Source: Geosiphon pyriformis
Lineage: Eukaryota > Glomeromycota > Glomeromycetes > Archaeosporales > Geosiphonaceae
DNA: 10,448 nucleotides
Assembly: GCA_016748015.1 (NCBI GenBank)
Contig: JAAOMT010000115.1
Coordinates: 1 to 10,448, forward strand
Direction of reading: 5' to 3'
Shown here: positions 1 to 6,103 of the stretch, piece after piece
Layout: every line of letters begins with the position of its first letter
How positions within the stretch are numbered: the stretch's first letter is position 1
The notes under the pieces: generated by a model
What the model saw: only the letters and a program-made list of their open reading frames with translations
The model's database searches: none
What the model was told of the DNA's origin: nothing
Made by a program: the position numbers and the translations under genes

Positions 1-117
1 CCCCCCCCCCACCCCCTCATAAGCATATGTTTGTTGGGTAGTGGTAAAGACTGTTACATTCTAGTAAGGACAAGTATAGGCTGGCATATTGCATAGAAAG
101 TGCTTTGGTTTGTTGGT

Positions 118-594
118 TTAATTGGTTTTTTTTTTCAAATTGGATTGGAGCTTTAGTAAGTAATCGTCATATTTAGTACCATTCCTATAGGTCCCTAGAG
201 ATAAGGTCTTGAGGCCCATCGTCTCTCATGACTGCATTATCCTTAGAGAGCGCCAGTAGGTATGGGTATTGAACAGTTCGGTTCACCATTCCAGGTACAA
301 AGGGCTTATGTATTCAGCAACAGTAGTAGTATGGATAAGCAGTCCATCATAGGTATGTAAATACTTGATATCCAATATGGTAAGGGATCCCCTTAGAGAG
401 TCTAATAACTGTCGCATAACAGTCGTATGAGGCCATAGGGGAGAGGACCTGTCTTTTGTAGTAGCCATCCATACTCTAGGAATAGGGTAGTAAGGGATCC
501 CTATAGCAAGTACAAGTACACTAGTATACCACGCAGCCCTTGGAAATAGGGCAGGCCATTCATACAAGTCTTGCAAGTCTGATATGCATTGCAT
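118..594 (-). CDS. unrecognised minus-strand frame, readable with TGA as Trp (low confidence)
   Basis: I do not recognise this protein. On the minus strand the frame is free of TAA and TAG from 651 down to the TAA at 118-120, about 177 codons. An ATG at 594-592 gives 158 residues. In the standard code it stops at the TGA at 285-283 (103 residues). If TGA means Trp, the codons at 285-283 and 228-226 read as Trp and the tail ends in a Lys-rich stretch. By my count fourteen TAA or TAG triplets fall in the other two minus frames over this span and none in this one. A hydrophobic stretch with the motif SVLVLAIGIPYYPIP could be membrane-associated. Its neighbour upstream, 632-874, abuts in another frame, so the two could be one gene with a shift near 635-651. 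It could equally be a chance frame. Confidence 0.22.
126..135. repeat. T10 homopolymer
   Basis: Ten T in a row, the only non-C run of seven or more in the unit. It recurs at 8194-8203. It codes the Lys-rich tail of the minus-strand candidate frame if that is real, just before its TAA. Confidence 0.9.
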
Positions 595-631
595 AGTAAG
601 TATTCCATAGGTAATGGATACCCCCCAGTAC

Positions 632-874
632 CTACAGTCTAAGCGAGTTCACTATAGATAAGTGGATCTTGCAGGAAGTAAGTAGGACAGCCAGTTGTTC
701 TTTGAAATCGCACTCGCGTTGTAATGCGCACTGTAGTGCTGCTACATAGGGGCCTGCAGGATCTGCAATCTCATATAGCCGCAGATTGGCCATGATTTGT
801 GACAAGTATTGGCGCATATGTTGTACCATGAAGCATCATTTTCAGAGTATCCTTACCAATGGTTTAGTACCCAT
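632..874 (-). CDS. unrecognised minus-strand frame upstream of 118-594, TGA as Trp (low confidence)
   Basis: Not recognised. With TGA read as Trp the frame is open from 898 to the TAG at 634-632, and an ATG at 874-872 gives 80 residues. In the standard code only 65 residues remain, from the ATG at 829-827. The two in-frame TGA codons (844-842 and 838-836) would give WKW in a short basic-hydrophobic start. Residue composition is balanced, with a Leu, Ala, Gln and Glu-rich middle that would be helical, unlike the low-complexity frames in the GT-rich blocks. The end overlaps the next open frame (651-118) by 17 bases. A small cluster of CpG, otherwise rare here, lies at about 709-729. Function unknown; chance remains a serious alternative. 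Confidence 0.22.
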
Positions 875-898
875 AGCGGCCAGATCAATGATACAAAG

Positions 899-1400
899 TT
901 AAGGGTATGGGAGTACAGGACTTGGCATATGAGGCCTTAGAATACAGGGTATTAGTACATCCTATAGCAAGTACAAGTCATGAGTATCTGGCAGTAGTAT
1001 TTTCTCTAGATAGGATGCCCCTCTACCCCCTCGCAAGTACATATGTATACAAGTAAACAGGCCTTGTATAGGGACAGGCCCCAATAAAGCCGTTATTCTA
1101 GTCTGATGGCCCATACCATGAGTTAAGATCTGCTTAATAATGCGCCTCCTTTAGGGTAAGGATTGGGATAAAGAAGACAGATGCAATCACTATATAAGCA
1201 GTCTACAGGGGTATGCAAGTAGTAGGAAGAGTTGAGTACCTCTGGATTTTGATTATGATAGGTAGAGTAACAAGTACTGATCTAGCTATGCCCTCCGTCA
1301 TGATAGGTATTGCAAAGGGTGGTGGTATTCTTTAGGGTGTCAAAGCGAGATTCTTTAGCATACTGGGAATGGTTGTGTGGTTTTGTGGAGCTCCCTCTGG
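899..1400. other. no gene seen, R module
   Basis: No open frame of note on either strand. The 18-bp word CCTATAGCAAGTACAAGT of 500-517 recurs at 961-978. TACATATGTA at 1038-1047 is a perfect palindrome. The 15-mer TAGGGTAAGGATTGG at 1152-1166 recurs at 2180-2194. TGGTGGTATTCTTT and TTTAGGGTGT overlap at 1320-1340 and both recur in U. Confidence 0.7.
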
Positions 1401-1402
1401 AA

Positions 1403-1414
1403 ATGAGTACTCAT
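1403..1414. repeat. 12-bp perfect palindrome ATGAGTACTCAT
   Basis: Perfect self-complementary 12-mer centred on GTAC, repeated at 9471-9482. It could be a protein-binding dyad; no partner is known. Confidence 0.8.
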
Positions 1415-1577
1415 GAGCTTTAAAATCCCTAGTCAGATCCCCATACAAATTAGGATCCACTGTCTAGTCTATTGTCCTATACCTACAACCTCTAATGAGT
1501 CAGTACCTGCCCAGTATCTTACAGGATTCGTAGTGCTGAGCAGTAAATCGTCGGTTATTGCAGGATCCTTCCTATAC

Positions 1578-1602
1578 AGGGACTACTAACCAAGTAGTCC
1601 TT
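1578..1602. repeat. stem-loop with 8-bp perfect stem
   Basis: GGACTACT (1580-1587) pairs perfectly with AGTAGTCC (1593-1600) across the loop AACCA. A G-T pair and an A-T pair outside it bring the stem to ten. It is followed by TTAAAT and not by a T-run, so it is not a typical bacterial terminator. It is one of the most stable short hairpins seen in the window, and has an identical copy at 9646-9670. Confidence 0.75.
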
Positions 1603-1618
1603 AAATAGAAGTACTCAT

Positions 1619-1633
1619 AAATACGGAGTCCTT
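1619..1633 (+). repeat. 15-bp direct repeat, copy 1
   Basis: AAATACGGAGTCCTT, repeated exactly at 1754-1768, 135 bp downstream. The two copies flank the left arm of the 1716-1801 inverted repeat and its small hairpin. Confidence 0.9.
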
Positions 1634-1715
1634 GGGCGCAATTATAGGTTCCTTCCTCCAATCTACATGCTGTACAATCTTCATTAGTTTACAGGTACCA
1701 GGGGAGTACTCAATC

Positions 1716-1801
1716 AGGGAGGTTCTGGTAGGACTGCGTTCGCATCGCAGTGCAAATACGGAGTCCTTAATAAAAGATCTATCTCAGTAAAGAACCTCCC
1801 T
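1716..1801. repeat. 11-bp inverted repeat enclosing a second hairpin
   Basis: AGGGAGGTTCT (1716-1726) is the exact reverse complement of AGAACCTCCCT (1791-1801). The 64 bases between hold a perfect 6-bp stem, ACTGCG (1733-1738) with CGCAGT (1746-1751), loop TTCGCAT, then the second copy of the 15-bp repeat. Four CpG fall in this inner hairpin although CpG is rare elsewhere, which may point to pairing constraint. It could be a folded RNA or a DNA cruciform. No known RNA family was recognised. Identical copy at 9784-9869. Confidence 0.7.
1754..1768 (+). repeat. 15-bp direct repeat, copy 2
   Basis: AAATACGGAGTCCTT, second copy of 1619-1633, inside the inverted repeat at 1716-1801. Confidence 0.9.
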
Positions 1802-2300
1802 CCCTTTGAAAGCCTCATTGTTGAGCACTTGCCTCAGATATACAAATGGGTATATGACAACTGCTTACCTTATGAGTTCATGGGTACTCTGTAAGGATCG
1901 ATCTCCTGACCTAGTATATGAATGAGTCTAACTGATAACTGAAGTCTAGTAGGCATATCACTAGGAGCACAGTCCTTGTTGAGGCCCTATTAGGGAGACC
2001 TATACTATAAGTACAACCCCCAATAGGTATACTTGCCAGTCCTATAGACTTACATCTTGGATAAGCCGATATCTAGGGAGATAGGGAGTAACTACGCGCT
2101 TTGATCGCCTATCCTTAGGGGGGTCGTCTTTAGCTATCCGTTTAGATAAATAGTTGCATATGGATATATAAGTTAGTCATAGGGTAAGGATTGGACCCTG
2201 GTAATACTTGCAGCTTTAGCACAGTACTCTAGATAGGTAATAGCCAAGTACAATAGAGGTGGACATCCTGAAGTCATAGCAAGTTATAGTGGGTGTACAA
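1802..2300. other. no gene seen, R module
   Basis: No supported frame on either strand. TTGAGCACTTGCC at 1821-1833 recurs in U at 4746-4758. G6 at 2118-2123 is one of only three G6 runs on the plus strand. Confidence 0.7.
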
Positions 2301-2316
2301 AGGGTCTTTTAGTAGA

Positions 2317-2328
2317 CTTGCGCGCAAG
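2317..2328. repeat. 12-bp perfect palindrome CTTGCGCGCAAG
   Basis: Perfect dyad with two CpG at its centre, in CpG-poor DNA, 43 bp before the C10 that ends the R module. Copy at 10385-10396. The place near the module edge makes a binding or processing site conceivable, but nothing shows it. Confidence 0.8.
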
Positions 2329-2341
2329 AGTATAGTCATAA

Positions 2342-2365
2342 AGGGTCCTCAGGATCGAGGTCCTT
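2342..2365. repeat. stem-loop next to the C10 boundary
   Basis: 2342-2350 pairs with 2357-2365 over a 6-base loop (AGGATC), nine positions with one T-T mismatch and one G-T pair. It ends five bases before the C10 at 2371-2380, so hairpin and C-tract together mark the end of the R module. Copy at 10410-10433. Confidence 0.6.
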
Positions 2366-2370
2366 CAGTA

Positions 2371-2389
2371 CCCCCCCCCCAACCCCCCC
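2371..2389. repeat. C-tract C10-AA-C7, right edge of R
   Basis: Ten C, two A, seven C. The repeat shared with the window end stops exactly at the tenth C. It is preceded by TA, as are many other tracts here. The reverse strand is a G-tract with G-quadruplex potential. Confidence 0.9.
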
Positions 2390-2396
2390 ACTCAAT

Positions 2397-2945
2397 ATGG
2401 GATACTTTGGGATATTTTTGGGTATACTCAGTTTATACCTCTACATCTGGTTTGTATGAGATACTCCCTCTGGGATATGGGGTATTCGGTACCACCCATA
2501 CCATTTGGCTATCCTCGGGGTGGATTTTTGGTACCACCCTATAGGCTCATGGTGGATCTGGATACTACTACATATGGCTCTGGTGGTTTTTGTAGTGATT
2601 TGGTGGTCCCTACTATATGGGATCTACGGTTTGGTAGTTGTGGATCGGTTTGTATCTATTACCCTCTGGTTCTGTTGATTTGGGTATTTTGGATACCTCT
2701 ACTCTCTTTGCTACTCAGTGTCAATTTGGTATCACTACCCTATAGGCTCCTCAGTCTTGGGGACCACCCCCCCCCCATCCTCTGGTTACCAACATCTGGT
2801 ATTGGTGCTTAAAGGTTTTGTATATGTTTGGTATTTACTGGCTCTGGTAGTCATTGGGCTCAATTTGGTAAGTATTGGGCTCCTTGGGTTAGGATTTTGC
2901 TCTTTTGTTTGGTACCTTTGGTTTGATCTCTACCTCTTGTGATAG
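2397..2945 (+). CDS. T-rich open frame, readable with TGA as Trp (low confidence)
   Basis: Not recognised. Reading TGA as Trp, this frame is open from 2316 to the TAG at 2943-2945, about 209 codons, the longest in the window. The ATG at 2397-2399 gives 182 residues with in-frame TGA at 2457 and 2676. In the standard code only 2679-2942 stays open. The product would be very hydrophobic, with membrane-like stretches at about residues 4-20, 52-82 and 145-180 and a high Trp content. Caution: the block is about 39% T and 18% A, so any frame tends to stay open and to look membrane-like, and a second plus frame is open over the same bases. I see no cytochrome oxidase, cytochrome b, NADH dehydrogenase or ATPase motif. 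It is a possible unedited or fragmentary mitochondrial gene at best. Confidence 0.18.
2456..2812 (+). CDS. alternative standard-code frame in the T-rich block (low confidence)
   Basis: This frame overlaps 2397-2945 in another phase, so at most one is real. It is open in the standard code from 2342 to the TAA at 2810-2812, about 156 codons, and the ATG at 2456 gives 118 residues. The last third is hydrophobic (IYYPLVLLIWVFWIPLLSLL). The same phase continues beyond the TAA with only a TGA (2924) and a TAG (2957) until the TAA at 3185, which would add two further stretches of about 48 and 75 codons. Tyr, Gly, Pro and Trp are common because of recurring GGTACCACC and CTATAGG words. No family recognised. 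Confidence 0.15.
   Translation: MRYSLWDMGYSVPPIPFGYPRGGFLVPPYRLMVDLDTTTYGSGGFCSDLVVPTIWDLRFGSCGSVCIYYPLVLLIWVFWIPLLSLLLSVNLVSLPYRLLSLGDHPPPILWLPTSGIGA
2767..2776. repeat. C10 tract inside the T-rich block
   Basis: Ten C between GGACCA and ATCC. It would encode prolines in both plus-strand candidate frames, and a length change here would switch frames. Confidence 0.9.
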
Positions 2946-3458
2946 GCTACCTTTTGTAGAGGTATACCTATACCACTATGGGCATCTTTTGGTATCCCTA
3001 CTCTATTGGGCTATTGGGTATCTTGGGTACCCTCACATCCTGCTCCCATAATCTGGCTACTCAGTGTGATTGGGCTTATATGGGTACATCCTTGGCCAAA
3101 GTAGGTTGGATGGTCATCAATTTGTGCTCTTTTTTGTACCCATGGGCTCCCGGGGCCCCCCACCTTGGGATAAGGGTATTACCATAATTAGCCACCAGTA
3201 CACATCCATAGTGGGGACTGTTATAGGTGGCCTTATCCAATCGGTACCTGCTGCTAGCAAGTACTACCTAGGATAGACTTGTACCTTACTAATACAGTGA
3301 TCCATTGTAAAAGGTTACCAATCTGCAATGTACCGTACCCTTATACCCTAAAAATCTACTTCTGGACTTGTTCATCCTTTAGTAGGGATATCCTTCATGT
3401 GATATGCTAATAAGGCGTGCTATGGTGACCAGCTATCAAAGAGTAGCCCCAGTCAGTA

Positions 3459-3478
3459 AGGATGAAAAAGCTCATCCT
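3459..3478. repeat. 7-bp perfect stem-loop
   Basis: AGGATGA (3459-3465) pairs with TCATCCT (3472-3478) over a 6-base loop AAAAGC. Followed by an AT-rich stretch. Confidence 0.7.
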
Positions 3479-3741
3479 GATTATAATATCTAAGTGAGAG
3501 TGTAGAGGTTCATTAGGAATCTACCATGCTTGGGTAGTCTTATGTACTTCCCAGTGATATGCTCTACTAATATACCAGTACAATCAGGTGAGTAACCTAC
3601 TAGATCCTTACCATATACTTTGATCTTAGTAAATCTTAGCCAATAATATATTGTTGTACCCATTGCTAATACATTGTACTATGAACCATCCTATTATGCT
3701 AGTTATTATGGGTAAGTATGACCCAGTGGGTGGTACTCAGT

Positions 3742-3768
3742 AGCTCTACGCTGGAGCTGAATAGCGTA
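3742..3768. repeat. two mutually exclusive hairpins
   Basis: TACGCT (3747-3752) pairs with AGCGTA (3763-3768). AGCTC (3742-3746) can instead pair with GAGCT (3755-3759). The two stems cannot form together. Short enough to be chance. Confidence 0.45.
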
Positions 3769-4026
3769 CACAGTACATATGACATAGCTACCATATCATT
3801 CTATGAGTCTTGTTATTTGTAAGGTAGCAAAGTTCAACTACTATCCTACTTACCAACCATGCTCACTATCCTGCCAGAGTCTAGATTTAGGGTGTGAGTA
3901 CCTCAGTGGCTCTTCAGTTAAATAGTAAATACCATATAGAGGATTGTACATGGTTGATGTATTGGACTGGTAGGTACTAGCATATACTTGGTAAGGGTTG
4001 GGTGTGTACGCTAGAGCTACAAGCGT

Positions 4027-4059
4027 CTAGATCCCCAGGTATACCGTAGGGGACTCTAG
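4027..4059. repeat. 10-bp stem with one bulge
   Basis: CTAGATCCCC (4027-4036) pairs with GGGGACTCTAG (4049-4059) with one bulged C at 4054. The 12-base loop contains the palindrome GGTATACC. A stable fold on either strand. Confidence 0.6.
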
Positions 4060-4309
4060 CGACATGTGAGATAACGGTATGAACCTGCTCATAATGATGG
4101 TTGCAAGTATTAGGGTCTTGGCCACCCCTGCCTGTACCACAGTACATCTGCAATTTGTACGGGTACTTACCTCTGGTGGATATCGCCATGTGGCAGGGTT
4201 ACTCATCTCATTGAATCCCAGCATGATGTACCCAGAGTCATATGGATAGCACGTAATGTAATGGGAGTAGGCATAACTGTATTCTGGATTGTGGTAAGGG
4301 CTAACTCCC

Positions 4310-4369
4310 CCATGGATCCTGAAGGACCCATATCACAGCGAGATACTTAACAATACGAAGGATCAATGG
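4310..4369. repeat. 11-bp inverted repeat with one mismatch
   Basis: CCATGGATCCT (4310-4320) against AGGATCAATGG (4359-4369), ten of eleven positions paired, 38 bases apart. Confidence 0.55.
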
Positions 4370-4677
4370 ACCCCTAGCAGTAGATCCTAGTAGATACCAT
4401 AGAGGCTCCGGGGGGTAATGCACTATGAGTAGTAATCACCAAGTACATTGGCAGATACCGTTACAGGGAATGCTAGTGTCAACGGACAATGATATAGCTA
4501 AGAGGTACCTATCCTACAATACCCCCCAGGACTATAGCCATGATCTATCTAGTTTAGCTAAGTACCCAAAGTAGCTCGCGTCCCCAGTCCCTTAACTCTA
4601 GAGCTTAACCTCCCTGTCAGCCAGAACCCAACTATCTTAGCTACTCCATAAACTGGTACAACTTATAGCATAGGACT

Positions 4678-4723
4678 CCCCCCACCCCCCCTATTGCTCT
4701 ACGGGCCCCCCACACCCCCCCCC
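4678..4723. repeat. cluster of four C-tracts
   Basis: C6-A-C7, then 14 bases, then C6-ACA-C9. Four C-tracts of at least six within 46 bases give the plus strand i-motif potential and the minus strand G-quadruplex potential. It lies just before the change from balanced to G-rich sequence near 4790. Confidence 0.9.
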
Positions 4724-4745
4724 TGTGGATTCCCATCCTTGCTTA

Positions 4746-4758
4746 TTGAGCACTTGCC
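4746..4758 (+). repeat. 13-mer shared with the R module
   Basis: TTGAGCACTTGCC, identical to 1821-1833. It is followed at 4766-4775 by TTTAGGGTGT, also found at 1331-1340 and 3886-3895. Confidence 0.85.
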
Positions 4759-4789
4759 AATACCCTTTAGGGTGTAAATAACTGGTAAT

Positions 4790-5460
4790 CAAGTACTCAC
4801 TGGGCTACCAATACTACCTAGTGGTTTGGGTAGGGACAGTCGATCTCGCAGGGTGGTGGATACGAGATTTGGTATTGGGGGGAGGTCGGAGGGTAGAAAG
4901 TTATTGGGTAGGTAAAGGCTTGGGGGTGTTGGGGTATTTGGTGGATGGATACGTATCCTTGGTTTGCATGGATTGTAGTGATTGGTGAGGAGACAGGATC
5001 CCCTAATGATTGGTGATGGTGGATTTGTATCCCTTTGTTGGGTAGATTGTGATGGATTGGTACTCAAATACTCAGTCTATTGATAGGTACTGGTGGTGGA
5101 TGGAGGGATTCTGGCTATGGATATTGACATGTAGGGTACTGATGGGTATACTCAATACAACAGTTTATGACAACCGACGGGTAGTGGCAGTTTATTGTAT
5201 TTGGCAGAGTACTCAATAGGTTGTGATGGTGATTGGGTCTGGTGATTCCTGCTTTGGCTTAATGGATGGATGGTAAGTGGGGATTGGGAGTATTGGTATA
5301 GAGATTTTGATGGTTTTGGGGATGGTATTGGTATTGGTTTGTAGGTACTGTGCTTTTACCCACCAAGTTGATGTGGACCAAGCTTTGACAATGGGGTTGT
5401 TGGCTTTACTTTATTGTAATACCCCCCCCCGCATAACATACTTTGGTTTACTTGTATGCT
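4790..5460 (+). other. G-rich quasi-repetitive block
   Basis: 4801-5100 counts about 37% G, 11% C, 21% A and 32% T. The text is built from variants of GATTGG, GATGG, GGTGG and TGGATGG. Reading TGA as Trp opens 4782-5003 in one frame and 4912-5181 in another, both very rich in Trp and Gly, with TGA-TGG pairs. A 65-codon standard frame at 5277-5474 starts at a GTG and has one hydrophobic stretch (IGIEILMVLGMVLVLVC). None is recognisable. The minus strand is Pro, Thr and Ser low-complexity. It could be a pre-edited or fragmentary sense strand, or simple-sequence drift. Confidence 0.5.
5422..5430. repeat. C9 tract
   Basis: TA followed by nine C, at the end of the G-rich block. Confidence 0.9.
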
Positions 5461-6090
5461 ACACAGGCTGGTAATTGGTCTACTTAAGACCCTTCTGAGG
5501 GCTATAACTTAGATATTGAGTAGAAAATACAGGTATCCCTTTGTTTTGGTTTTTGCCATAGGTATGGGTCCTCTACAGTATCAACGACTACTCTAATAGC
5601 TTAAGTGGTAGTAGGAACTTTGTAGTAGAGGTGCTTTTGTATGAGTAAACTTCTAAGGGATGGGTATACCAATACCGTAGGACCCTTGAGTACCCATAGT
5701 ATAAGAATGCTTTGTGCATAAGGCATAGTGGGTCAATGGTGGTATTCTTTGTTGATAAGGGATCATAAGTACTGTGGTATCCATGGATCCTTAGTACTGC
5801 TCAATTGGGCACCGGATACGAGTATGGAAAATACCCATAGATAGAGGAGGTATTGATAGACTGTGGTACTTATGAGGTGTAGGGAGGATGGTATAGTAAG
5901 GAGCTTGTACTCCTTTATGGGGATCCCGCCATACCCGACTACTTGCTCCTAAAGCCCTGTCTACAAGGCTTATGGGGGACATATGACGCTCCAAAATACC
6001 CAATCAAGTTCTGGGTACTTTTTAGAGTCAAGGAGACTTAGCCCTGTCTTTGCAGTGAACTCTCCATGAACAGCCTGCTTTGGTAGGACA
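5460..6090. other. mixed block, no gene seen
   Basis: Intermediate composition with frequent stops in all frames. TGGTGGTATTCTTT at 5737-5750 is shared with R (1320-1333). The 70-codon minus frame at 5791-6003 has no recognisable feature. Confidence 0.6.
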
Positions 6091-6103
6091 CCCCCCCCCA
6101 CCC
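6091..6103. repeat. C-tract C9-A-C3
   Basis: Nine C, A, three C, at the entry to the second G- and T-rich block. Confidence 0.9.

Larger units (their letters stand above)
1..2380. repeat. R module, first copy of 2,380-bp direct repeat
   Basis: This stretch recurs in the same orientation at 8069-10448, offset exactly 8,068 bp. Open frames in both copies translate identically and no difference was seen in the lines compared. It starts with C10-A-C5 and ends with C10. Two readings fit. It may be an assembly overlap of an 8,068-bp circle, with both contig ends falling in C10 tracts that are hard to sequence. Or it may be a real module shared between molecules, like the constant region of diplonemid mitochondrial chromosomes. 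Composition is balanced (A about 26% in 1201-1500). CpG is scarce, with seven in the first 600 bases. It holds no recognisable gene, only the minus-strand frames and hairpins listed separately. Confidence 0.97.
2390..3200 (+). other. T-rich, A-poor block
   Basis: 2401-2700 counts about 39% T, 18% A, 25% G and 18% C, against about 26% A in R. TAG and TAA are spread unevenly over the plus frames. Between 2342 and 3187 I count eight in one frame and three in each of the other two. A 13-mer, ACCCTATAGGCTC, occurs at 2536-2548 and 2737-2749. C10 lies at 2767-2776. The bias fits a sense strand of a membrane-protein gene but also simple mutational skew. Confidence 0.6.
3260..4670. other. balanced block without identified gene
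   Basis: A is about 30% and G about 19% in 3301-3600, so this block resembles R and not the skewed blocks on either side. TAG, CTA, TAA and TTA are frequent in all frames, and the minus-strand frames near 3977-4224 overlap one another and look like chance. Its notable content is a set of hairpins at 3459-3478, 3747-3768, 4027-4059 and 4310-4369, listed separately. If structured RNA genes such as rRNA pieces exist in this molecule, this is a good place to look. I could not match any rRNA core motif by eye. Confidence 0.6.

Noticed and set aside
441-449. GAGAGGACC, resembling part of the sarcin-ricin loop of large-subunit rRNA
   Set aside because: Only nine bases match, the expected AGTAC before it is absent, and no other rRNA core motif lies near.
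1578-1602. Rho-independent terminator
   Set aside because: The stem is good but no T-run follows on either strand and no gene ends nearby.
1-2380. Dinoflagellate plastid minicircle core with alternating G9 and A9 tracts
   Set aside because: A T10 and C10 tracts exist, but they are over 100 bp apart, do not alternate, and no plastid gene is visible.
3886-3895. TTTAGGG words as telomere repeats
   Set aside because: They occur singly, never in tandem.
3977-4224. Two overlapping minus-strand frames of 70 and 65 codons
   Set aside because: They overlap in different phases, have no recognisable motif, and the span is better explained by the hairpin at 4027-4059 and chance.
4789-5067. 92-codon minus-strand frame rich in Pro, Thr and Ser
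   Set aside because: It is the complement of the G-rich quasi-repeats, and its low-complexity composition follows directly from that bias.
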